Assembly: GCA_963920575.1 (NCBI GenBank)
Contig: OY986963.1
Span: 7,106,896 to 7,170,895, forward strand
DNA length: 64,000 bases
Direction of reading: 5' to 3'
DNA from: Narthecium ossifragum
Taxonomy: Eukaryota; Streptophyta; Magnoliopsida; Dioscoreales; Nartheciaceae
Part shown: one piece after another, positions 1-11,900 of the stretch
How positions within the stretch are numbered: position 1 is the first letter of the stretch
How the letters are laid out: each line of letters opens with the position of its first letter
The notes under the pieces: generated by a model
What the model was told of the DNA's origin: nothing
The model's input: the letters and a program-made list of their open reading frames with translations, nothing else
The model's database searches: none
Position numbers and translations under genes: made by a program

Positions 1-2380
1 ATCCTCTTCCTGCAATACAGGAGGCCTAAAATCAAGAAGAGCTAGCTTGAAAGAACACACAAAGCTAGTGGTCATGGACATGAAAAGGAAGTATGTGTTC
101 CCTTAAAAATATGAGGCAAGAATGTCGCATTCAGTTGGATGTTGGTTGGCAGCAAAGTCTCTTGCATTCCATAGGCCCACAGGAAACCATCAGTAACTAT
201 GGCAGACATTGCTGGGCTGTTGTCATTTACCTAAGAAGTTTATTTTCTTCCTTAACTAGAACATGCTTAGGATAGTTTCATGAAAATTTCTCACAGACTA
301 TAGTTGTTTCCTTATGTCTTTCTCTTGCATCAAGTAAATGGCGTTAAATAGTTGTGTTTTCTTTCATCGCTCCACAAAATGTTTGAAAATATGTATGGTT
401 ATACAATCGCATTTTGCTTTTTTATGTTCTAATGGGATACACCCTACTGTTGTTTGTCTATTCCTCTTCTGCTGTCATAATTTCATCTATTTATTGTTCC
501 AGTACCAGCTATACTCGATTAGCCTACAAGACTAATATAGAGATGCTTTATATTAACTACCAGAAAAGACCGTCAGTGAGCTATGAAAGTGATAGAACTA
601 TCAAAATAGAAGCAAAAATATCACGAAGTAAAACCATAAACCTTGGAAGCCCAGATCAGTCGCCATTCTCCTTTCAGAGTCTGAAAATTTTCTCCAACTA
701 CTACATTGTGGTTCAGGCAGACGAGCTCATCTATTACCTGTTAGATGCATTGTCATGAATAATCAGCTCAATATGTCAGGGGATATCTGTGCCGGAGAGA
801 ATTACAACATCACTTAAACCTGAGGTCGTACCTCAGTTACTCCCGCTCCAACAGATATTGCCGACAGCAATCTTTGTCTTGGTTCAATTTTCTTTTGCAA
901 CACAAACGTGGTTCCCTGCACTATAGGTTGTTTTGAGATCTTTGGTCCAGTAAAATCTGGATGGGAATAAGGTCAAATTTCCACCTGAGTGTTTCTTATA
1001 AGGAAGATGAATACTGCTGATAGAATAATCAATAATCTTTAATGAACATAAAATTAATCTTTAAAAGACAAAACCTGTTGGTTGTTGTACCTTATTCCCT
1101 TTTGAAATACGTATATTTCCATCATGAGATAAGTATGTCGTGTCCAACCATCCCTTTGCTTCATCCCCAAGAAGCCTAAAAGGTACAGGGTATGGAACCT
1201 TGAAAGGCAAAAATTTTAAAGAGAATGCTGCTCTGTCAAACTGGAATAAAATGCGTTTTTCATCGCTGATTGTTGCTGCTGCCTGTGAAAGGTAACAATG
1301 TAATAGAATGAAGCAAGAAGAAATTGACAATGATAGTTGCTGCTGCCTCCCATGATGTGATAGGATAACTAGGGAATCTCAACAACCAAGAAGGCCCAAG
1401 AAACATTTTTAAAATAACAGAAGAAATTAATTGGAACAAATGTCAGCAAACTGACATATCTCATGAAAGCACTAAGGGCATACCTCTACTTTCAGCTCAC
1501 CTATCGCATCTGAGAATCTTACAATATTTGAAACCCTGGGATCATCCGTTCTAAGGTAGACTTCTTGAAATATCGTGAAGAAATCGACCCCAACAAAGGT
1601 TCTCTTCAAGCATATCCAACAATACAAAAAGAAGCAATATTTTTAGGAGGTGAAAATGTCAATAAAAGGTTTAAAACTTTCAAAAGTCAGGGCATCTTAT
1701 TCCAACCAAAAACACCTGAAGTACAACAACCCACTTGAATTGGAGATGCAGTTCCTGGTCTTGTAGTGAACATAAGTTGCCAGCGACCCTCGATCAAGCT
1801 GTTGCTCGTCTGCAAAAATACTCAACAGGCAAAGGGACTATTAACATGCTTCATGATTAATCCTACCAATAAACAACTGGATCATATCCACTAAACAGGC
1901 ATAAGTAGTTCAAATGCTAGCATTAATCACGCGCCAAACAAGTAAGAGGAGAATGGAGGGGAACGTGCTCACGGGATCTGCGATGCCTCCAAGCGCCTCC
2001 AGAGCTCTAACAGCATCCTCGACATCCTGTGGGAAATGCCACATAAAGCCAAAGACCATTACAAGATATTCTTCGAGAAGACTATAAGATCAAGGTGACA
2101 AAGGCGTTGCCTTGAGCTGCTGGGGGGTGGCAGCGCGACCTCTCCCTTGGATCCCAAGGAGGGCTTCGATCAGTGCGGCCTCGGAATCGGTGAACGAGAG
2201 CTCTTCCTTCTCCTCTCGGACCAGAGACGACGACGACGAGATAGAACTCAGGACCAGCCTCCTCCTTCGATTAGATTTGGGGACGGGTCTACGGGTGTTG
2301 GATAGGATTCGAGGAGAAAAGGGGCTGGGTTCGGAGAGGAAAGCGAGCTGAAACCCTAGCCTCGCACCTCCAACGGCCAT
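1..2380 (-). CDS. FBN10: Fibrillin / plastid lipid-associated protein, FBN10 (PAP12) type, 3' end missing
   Basis: Exons read on the minus strand: 2380-2111, 2026-1973, 1809-1735, 1603-1484, 1282-1091, 915-832, 737-642, and probably an eighth starting at 9 and leaving the window. All seven complete exons keep frame. The first exon encodes a serine/arginine-rich plastid transit peptide starting MAVGGARLGF. Next come the PAP/fibrillin motifs LIEGRWQLMFTTRPGTASPI, IGELKVEAAATI, and VPYPVPFRLLGDEAKGWLDT followed by ISKGNKGTTFVLQ. The seventh exon has LKGEWRLIWASK, the start of the second lipocalin-like part that in my recollection marks the FBN10/PAP12 group. Fibrillins bind lipids in plastoglobules and thylakoids; the precise ligand here is unknown. 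Intron 1 starts with GC rather than GT (2110-2109). Family assignment is strong, the subgroup moderate. The longest antisense frames in this region are shadows. Confidence 0.88.
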
Positions 2381-2995
2381 TTTCCGAGCTGAGTTTAGAG
2401 CGTTAAATTTTGCGGCCCAGGAAATTTAAACACGGCATGACGTGGGTGATTTATCGTTAATACACGTGGCAATTTCCGCCTGGAGCCGTTATCGTTACGA
2501 GAGCTGTCCTCTCCCGCCAGAATTCAACGAAGCTGGTGTCATGTACGTGGCTGCTTCTGATTCGCTTTGTGAAGATCACAGCACACGAAGTTAAAAGCGA
2601 GCAAAGCGCATATCTCATTGTTTTAAGTACTAAGAAACAATTCCTCCCATAATGGTGATCACTTGGAAATTTTCCATGAGAACAGATGCACTTATAAGTT
2701 GTCATATTGGCATTATAGATTGAAACATCATCTGATACAATAATCTTCAAGTGTACTTTTATAGAGAAAAATACAGGAGAAGGTTTAGACTTTTAAACCA
2801 TAAGAATTGCAAGTGAAGTATTCATCACAGGATTTCTATCATGACAAGGACACTGAGATTGTCAGCGAGAACTTGCCCACATCTGGAAGAGATCAAGTGA
2901 TGCATGCTGAATGCTTTCTAAATCAGCAGATCAAGCGACGAATTATTACTGGCGGTATAAATGGAAAGACGGTTTGGCCAAGACATGCTTTATGA
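2381..2995. promoter_or_regulatory. Intergenic region upstream of the fibrillin gene
   Basis: This 0.6-kb stretch lies between the start codon of the fibrillin gene and the stop codon of the quinolinate phosphoribosyltransferase gene, both on the minus strand. It must hold the fibrillin promoter and the 3' UTR of the neighbour. I see no ORF with family similarity and no clear transposon ends. A CACGTGG-like core was not found at a convincing position. Confidence 0.5.
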
Positions 2996-5900
2996 CTACG
3001 CTCGATTTGTTCGCCTCCCAACCCGAAGTGCGAGTTCTGTGTCTATCTTGAGTGATATATCAAGTGCTTTCACAGAATGTGTCAATGCCCCACTGCAAAC
3101 CATCAGAATAAAAAAGTGTTAGGAGTTCCATTTAGATGTCGTCCTCATATAGCACAACAAACATGACAACTCATAGCAAAAAGAACAAGAACAGTCCAAA
3201 TATATTGTGTGCTCCAATTTAGGGGGGGGGTGGGAATTCAACAGAACTTTGACTCATCAATTTACAAAGGCCTATAACAAGTTGACTTTGGAGAATTCTA
3301 TGATCTGACATGGGAGAATAAGGGAATATCGGGAGGCATGCCAGAACAGATGCTGAAATAGTATATATGAGGCCCATTTACCCATTTCAGGCGTCAAAAA
3401 TTCGAATACCAGCTGCTGCTTAATAAGGACGGAGAAGAAAATTACCTTGAAATGTAGGTTACTCCAGTTGCCCCAATCTTCTTCACTGTCTCAAGGGTAA
3501 CATTTCCAGATGCCTGTTGCAATCAATTTAATCATTCAATGCCTTTGGCGAGAACAAATCAGAAAAGATGAAGTGTCCGAAAGCCATTATAGAGTTGCCC
3601 AACATAAAATTGAGGTAACACAGGAGTTTACGGTTATCTTTACCAATTGTATCATCTAAGAGAATCTTGAATCAGCTAAATCATGTCAATGGTACAAACC
3701 CAAAAGTTGCATTCATAGTCACACCGCAGAGCCATTCTACTCTAGGGATTATAAAGATTCCCCTTTGTAATGAAATTAAGGCCCTCTGGCATAAAGTTGG
3801 ACATACTCATATGTCCTGAAGACACTTTTCCATACATTAGGTGCCCATACGGCCTCTCAAATTACATGGTTTTCTCTAGCACGTAGAAAAGAGAAGATAA
3901 TTGAATATGAATTGATGCGAACTGATAGCTGGAGAAAGGAGTTATAATTTATCCCAAAGAATCAGCGGAGGTAGCAGGATAGCGTAGCCTGGTTTGGACT
4001 AGTAAGATAGTAGCAGAAAAAGTTCACAAATGGTAAGCCTCAAGAGGTAAAGGCAGTGATAACAGTTTATTAAGCCTTGTTATGGGTATTAAAATAACAG
4101 TATACAATAAACGTCTGCAAAAAGTCATGATTTATAATATACTTAAAGTCAACCAACCATACTGACAAACTTGAAAAGAACTAGAAGAAGCAAAACAGAG
4201 GTACCTCAGTGTCAAATCTACCATTGATTAGTTTAATTGCATCCTTGAGCATTGAAACATCCACGTCTCCGTCTGGCAGAGGGACAACCATATTGTCCAA
4301 CATAATTCGAGTCAAGAAAGTCTTGTGTTGAGCAGCATATTGTAGTACTTCTTCAATTTCTTCTAATGTCCTTGTCTCAACCTGAATGATGGATTTCTAC
4401 ATCAACTCTGACTTAAATCAACACTTTAAGTACTCTCAGGGTAGGCATACAAGAGAGAAGCTACATTGGGAAGCAAATCTAATGATCAGATAACAGCAGA
4501 AGGCAATTCTTACATACTTCCGGCTCAAGTATAAGCACACAAACCAAATTGTTACCAAGAAATCAGGTGAAAAAGGCAAACAAACTTTAGGTAATAGCTT
4601 CAGCCTTTAACACTACACTAAATTGAGAATATGATTCCTAGTATGTGGAATGGCTACATAGATTGTCATACTTCGCCAATGCAAGCCCAATTAGACAGCA
4701 GCCCAAACTCAACATCTAGCAGACAAGAAGATGCATCGCTTCATTCATATTTCAAATGCCGAACAAACGTAAATCTAGGTTGTTGATTTAGGGAGATAAG
4801 AAAGTAAGAAACTACCTCAACAGCCATATGAAGATTGCTTCGGGTCAAATACTGGTCAACTGATTTCATGGCATTAGTAACACCTCCAGCTATTGAAATA
4901 TGATTGTCTTTTATCATCACCATATCAAACAAACCCATCCTGTGGTTCTTTCCTCCACCAATTAGCACCTTCAAGTTATCAATTTACTAAATTGTCAATA
5001 ACGGAACAAAGAAGAGAAAGGAAAATGGTAGCATCAGTATCAGAACGATAAACACCGCCCACTTATCCACCAAACGTAAACCAGGAGCAGTTTTCCTTGT
5101 CTCCAGCATAGATGCAGGATTGGCAGCATTTGCCATAGCCTGCAGATAGAGTACAGGTTACTAATATGAAACAGGAGTTTTATGATGGAAAGATGACAAG
5201 CTTATGGAACCAAATCATTTCAACAAAATGTATCAAGCCCTTGAAAAGAACTCATACTTGCTGCAGCAACTGCTGCATCCTAGTATAGTCACCTAAACTT
5301 AACTGACAGATTACTTGTAGTTATTTTAGTGTTAATTGCTGACAAAAGAAGGACGGTGATAAGACTTGAAAAGTGCACAAATCACCCTTTTAACTAGGTC
5401 TCGTTAGTCTCCGAGCAATGCTATTTTAATAGTCTATGATGTATTTCAGGTATAAGAGCCTTCAATGACGATTAGATAATGTTTGGTGCTAAAACGGACA
5501 AATAAAGACATGCTAAGAGCAAAGGCATGAAGATGGATTGGCTTTGAAGATTAACCTGTACTTGCTCAGGAAGAACCAGATGATGAGCCATATATGGTTG
5601 AAAAGCTCTTGAAGTCTAGTTTCGAGGGAATTTTACGGTTCGTAATTCCGAGTTTCCTAGAGGAAGTTACGGCAATTTTAGTACCGATGGCGCAGTCTGG
5701 ATGGCAGCTGGGAAGTCCGATCGATCCGACCCCTAGAGTCCGATCGATCGGACTGTGCAGAAACCTCACAGAACCTATATTTTTCAGCTATTCACCTCCC
5801 GATCGATCCCTCGATCGCTCCTACTGAGTCCGATCGATCGGACACCCAGAGACGGATCGATCGGACTCGGGAAAAGTGAGAAATTGAGGATTTTTATTCA

Positions 5901-8900
5901 CCCGATCGATCGGACACTCATAGTTCGATCGATCGGACTCGAAAATGACCGTTTCCTTGATATTTATCAAGCAAAATCAAGGGCCAAGATCTAATCCGAG
6001 TTAAGGTGGATACCTAGGCTATAAATAGGCATCTTTTAGGGGTTTTCAGGGTCTTTCTTCTCTCTTGGAGAGGGAGAACAATTCCTTTCTTCTTTTTAAC
6101 TTTTATTTATAGATCTTTGGGAGGAAATCCATGGCGGGAGGAGATCATCAACCTTCATCTATGGATCAAGCCCTAAAGATGAGTAGCTAACTTTTTACCA
6201 TGGGATTCTTATGATGTAACTAAGATTTCTATTATGGATTTATGAGATCTAGGACTTGTATACATGATTGTTTGGCTTATATGGATTGATTTCTATTTTC
6301 TTTTATACCTTGGTGTCGATTTATTGCTGGATGTTTGGATTGTTCTTGTTTGCACTTGATTCCGGAGCTTGTGTATGCTAGGGCTTGGATTGGATTCATC
6401 CAAATAAGAGGACCATGCTAGTCCCATGGTATCTCGGATGAAATATTCTTCGTGGTTAGGGATTGTATAGTGCTAGCCCCACTATAGTAGTGCTAGTCCC
6501 ACTACGTTCCATCCCTAATCCTTCATGCATCCTACTTTTGTAGATTTGGCCATCAAGATGCTAAACCCATCTTGATCTTACACCTAAATCCATATCAACA
6601 CTATTACTTGCGATGAATTCATCCTAATAAGAGGGTTCATTAGCAGTGAACGTAACTAATCATTCGGTCACTGATAATTAGATAATTGTTCTTGCCAACA
6701 AGGAATCCTAAACAGAACTTGTTGAGTGATAAGGAAAACTAGCCATTCACTTATCAACTATTAGAAAGCCATTCATCGTGTTTGCATGCCCTGATCTTAG
6801 GAAGACTTGGTAGAACCTTAGTTACTGATTAAGAACTCCATGATATCTTTTCTCGTATTTATTAATCATTTAGTATAAACTTATTTTAATTTCAATCCTA
6901 AATCTTTTATCAACTTATCGGTAGGAAAACTTAGATTGAGTTTAGTAGTTTAATTATTTTCCTACGTATTCCCTGTGGATTTGACTCGGACTCACTGCTA
7001 TCTACCCTTAAAGTAGTTAGTTAGTAGTTTGATTATAAATTTGTAATTTTGATTAGACTTGTTAAGACTACGACACTTTTCAAGTCGTATCAAAATTTTG
7101 GCGCCGTTGCCGGGGATTGCTATAGGAGATGATTGAATTGCTTTGCTTAGTCTAATATTCCTTATAAATTTCCTTTCATATCTTAAAAAAAAACGAAAAA
7201 AAACGAAAAAAAAAGAAAAGAAAAAAAATTCGTACTTACATTGCTATATCTTCTTGTTGTTAGGAGACGCCGACTTGAGGAGAATCAACGGTCTACGGTC
7301 GACGACGGACGTCTCGTGCTTGGACCAACCCCTTGTAACGTATTTCTAACTTTTTGACTTGGTCCTTGTTTAGTTGATTGTTTATACATGGCCGATAATT
7401 ATATGCCACCGGGTGCCGCATTGAACAATTATTTTTTATCATCTAATTATGCACCCGCTTATGTTCATGATACATATGATTTCTCGAATCCAACATATGA
7501 TTCACATTCATACACCTATGATCCAGATTTGAGTGATCATTCATACCCTTATTGGCAATTCCAAGGTTACTATCCTCATAATGTTCAACCACAAAATTCA
7601 AGCATACCGGACCAATACTATGCACCTAGTGTTGAACCATCTTATTTTTCTCAAACACAATACCCACCATCCCAACATTGGTATGAGCCTTTTAATCCCC
7701 TTGAATCACAAGTACAAGTAGGCCCATCTTTAGAAGAAATTATACATTCTCAATCACAATCAATAGTTAGGATACAAGCCCAAATTGAGCAACTCACATC
7801 TTTAATGAAATCATATGATTATGAGGTTGATGAGTGTGGGAATGAGTCGGTACTTCCTAGTTCTAATGATGATACTTGTGATACCCAATTTACCAATGCT
7901 AGTGACACATGCAATTATACGATTCCTAATGAGACTTCACTTGTTCATGATAATTTGAATGATGTTTCGCCAATGTGTGATGATATTATTAATGATATGT
8001 GGTCGACAACACATATTGATTGGATGAAAGGACAAGTGCCTCATATTATTTCTGATGTTGATGATGATGATAGTGATGCTCATCTTAACAATGTTTATGA
8101 TACATGCCACGATTAAATTCCTTTTGAGGTATTACCGGTTCGTGATACTTTCGATGATAATACGCCTTGTGATGTGAATGAATCGGTCCCTCCGGTGTTT
8201 CTTGATGATAATGGTATTGAGAAATGCATGCATGATTTGATACCTCCCATGAGTCATGATGATGTTATTATGCCGGCCTATGAAAGTTTGTATGAGAATA
8301 AATCAAACCTTGAGGAGGATGATTCTTATGATATTAATTTGCCGGTTCATGAAGATTTTTATGAGGACTTACCGAATCGTGATGCATATATTGATGAAGT
8401 TTCTTGTACAAATAACATGTCGATCTTTGATGTGACGGATGATGTTTGTGATGACTTGGATGATCATTGTGAGATCTCCTTTAGGAAACCTCACTTTGAG
8501 CCTCTACCCTTTACTTCATCCACACTTGTTGAACATGGTGAGGTACCAAACCTTGTTTTTCCGAATTTCTTAGATCATGCTGAATTTGATTGTAGCTTCA
8601 TCGAAGATTTATGCAAGACTTCGTATCTTTCAAGTACTTTGTTTGTTACGAACATTCCTTTCTTCTTTGATGAAGCATGTTTGCATGGCTTTACTCTTCT
8701 TCGGACCATGTATTTCAATACTTTAAACCATCGGCCGCCAAAAGACCAGTTGATGATCACTCCATTTATTGGAATCCATGGCTTGAAGGATGACAATTGG
8801 CCTATGCCTAAAGCTTATAATGAATTATTTGCCATTAATTCTCCTTTCTTCTTTGATAAAGCATGTTTGCACCTCCTCTCCATCCTTCAGCGCATGTATT

Positions 8901-11900
8901 TCTATACCTTAAATCATAGGCTACCAAAAGCCTATCTAATGATGGACAGAGTTATTGCAACACAAGATGTGCAGGATGATGATTGGCCACTGACTAAAGT
9001 TTTTAATGCTTTCATTATCTGGGACTTGTCTTTTTTCTTTGATGGAATGTGTTTGCATGTCTTCTCTATTCTTCGGTCCATGTATTTCTTCACCTGGAAC
9101 CACCGACCACCCAAATTCAATTTTAGTTGAGCTTGCATGGTGTCGAGCTTGAGACGGTAAACCAAGCGCTTGATGGGAGGCAACCCATCACTTGAGCAAT
9201 TGAGCAATATCTACTCTCCAGCCTATCCCACCATCGAAAACGCCTCCTCCGACGCCGGTGTCCTCCGACATCACCGATCCTCTCCTCCGTGTTCCTTCCT
9301 CCTCTACTATCCGTGCTTTCTCTGTTTCTTAGCCACCGGCGGCACCCATGGCTTTCGCCATGAGTTCCGACCAATGACGCCGGCAACCATGGCCGGCGTC
9401 CACCACACCCTCTTCTATGTTTCCCTTCTCTTCTCATCCTTTTGTTCGTGTTTTCCAAATCGTCTTCCTTCCTTCTATCCCACTGGGTTTATTGAGTCTT
9501 TCTCCCTTCCCATATTTCCTACTGTTGAGTTCTTCCCTCACTTCGTGTCGGATAGATAGTCCTACTTCTAGACGGATCGATCCGTATCTATCCAGTTGTC
9601 CTTCTTCTGTTGTCTCTTTTGTCTTGGCTTGACATTATATATATTGTCTTTTGGATATGGGAGAGTGTACCCGGGCGTGCAGGAAGCTGAATGTGCTAAT
9701 CTGTATTTGTGGGAGTAGCTGAATTTTATATTGTGTGATGCAGGTGGAAGTTTAGGCCAGTACTTTTTTTTGTCTGTGTGTGATGAATGTTTGTACGGCC
9801 TGTGTGCTTATTGAATAAATAGAGGAAGTGCTGCCCAATTTTTCTCCATTTTTAATGCTTATTCTTTATTTCCATCAATGCGATCATGGGGTATTCCTTC
9901 TCTGATTTTGCAGAGCGTATATGTTATGGAATGCACATCATCAACCAGCTTGTTGACATCACGACATTACTTGGTTTTCATGACTAACCTTGATCCGCGA
10001 ATCTGTTTTTATTTTTATCACCAAGGTTACCTTTTCTTACGAAGTCTCTACATATTATCTCTACCCTATATTCTTTAATTTATTTTTAAGACTTAGTGTA
10101 ATTGGGGACAATTACAATTAAGTTGGGGGTAGAATTCTAAGAATTCATGTTTATTTATTTATTTTATGATAACCTACTATTATACATCCTCTAGATTATG
10201 TCAGAAGAATGAAATTATGAGACTTATTGATAAAGATGCTTGATTTAGAAATTTTTCTTATGAATTATTCAGAAATTTATATATCATATAAGATTTAGTA
10301 AATTTAGCTATGTATGGCATGAGTTCTATACTTTAACACTTTTATCATGATTTAGGGATAACTTGACAAATCTTATTGCACTTGAGCACTTTCACATGTT
10401 TAGGAGTTGAAATTAGATTCTGAGCATGAGACTAGGATAGATTTACAGTTCTCTGTCATGTCACAGAAGATACATGAACACATGTAATTTTCTGTCAGCA
10501 AAAAGTATATGTGCATGAAAAGTGTAGGGGTTCAACTTAGTAACCGGGCAATGTGCCTAATCAGCGTGTTGTTCGCGTAAAACAGTTGAATTGCCTAATA
10601 ATGAGAAAAAGGACTTCAACTTAGTAACCGGGCAATGTGCCTGATCAGCATGTTGTTCGCGTAAAACGGTTGAAGAGCCTTGTGAAAAAAAAGAAAAAAA
10701 AAAGAAGAAGAAAAGAAAAAGAACAGAGATTGTTATGTGATAAGTGGAAAATATGTGCTTGCTTAGAATTGTGATCTTGAATAGTTAAATGCTTGGATAT
10801 AATGGATATTCTGATACATGTGAAACCAAATTCACACACTGGAGAGTCAAAGTTATTTCCGAATCATGATTAAATATGTTAAAGTATTGGAACTATGCTA
10901 TGACATGTTTTGATTTGCTCTACTTTTATGTGAATATGAATTAAAGAATATATTCATGGATATTATTTCTGGTTGATGCATTGGAATTAATGAGTATTAT
11001 AATGGAGTTCTGATGACATGTTAAAGGGGATGTATAGATGTTTGTGGGTATCATCACTGGAAACCCTCAGGAGACTATAACTCCTCCACTGGGGCCACCC
11101 AGGGGTTTAAAGGCTTGTTGCACATGCTAAGTGCAATCGTGAGACCTACGAAAGTGACTAGTTAGATTTACTGCTTTATTTTTAATTTTTGTTTGCTTTG
11201 CTCGAGGACTAGCAAAGATCAAGTTGGGGGTGTGATAAGACTTGAAAAGTGCACAAATCACCCTTTTAACTAGGTCTCGTTAGTCTCCGAGCAATGTTAT
11301 TTTAATAGTCTATGATGTATTTCAGGTATAAGAGCCTTCAATGACGATTAGATCATGTTTAGTGCTAAAACAGACAAATAAAGACATGCTAAGAGCAAAG
11401 GAATGAAGATGGATTGGCTTTGAAGATTAACCTGTACTTGCTCAGGAAGAACCAGATGATGAGTCATATATGGTTGGAAAGCTCTTGAAATCTAGTTTCG
11501 GGGGAATTTTACGGTTCGTAATTCCGAGTTTCTTAGAGGAAGTTACGGCAATTTTAGTACCGATGGCGCAGTCTGGATGGCAGCTGGGAAGTCCGATCGA
11601 TCCGACCCCTAGAGTCCGATCGATCGGACTGTGCAGAAACCTCACAGGACCTATATTTTTCAGCTATTCACCTCCCGATCGATCCCTCGATCGCTCCTAC
11701 TGAGTTCGATCGATCGGACACCCAGAGACGGATCGATCGGACTCGGAAAAAGTGAGAAATTGAGGATTTTTATTCACCCGATCGATCGGACACTCATAGT
11801 TCGATCGATCGGACTCGAAAATGACCGTTTCCTTGATATTTATCAAGCAAAATCAAGAGCCAAGATCTAATCCGAGTTAAGGTGGATACCTAGGCTATAA

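Larger units (their letters stand above)
5357..7092 (+). repeat. Left LTR of the intronic retrotransposon
   Basis: It begins TGATAAG and ends TATCA, a 5-bp inverted terminus. It contains a cluster of GATCGATC palindromes (5717-5940), a TATA box at 6020-6027, and a CT-rich leader after it. Confidence 0.93.

Noticed and set aside
7099..7115. Possible tRNA gene because of the tRNA-Asp match
   Set aside because: Only the 3' acceptor-end complement is present, at the exact place of a primer binding site. There is no cloverleaf.
9170..9559. 129-codon frame after the retrotransposon ORF
   Set aside because: It is Ser/Phe/Pro-rich with no motif, and it overlaps a minus-strand frame of similar length.
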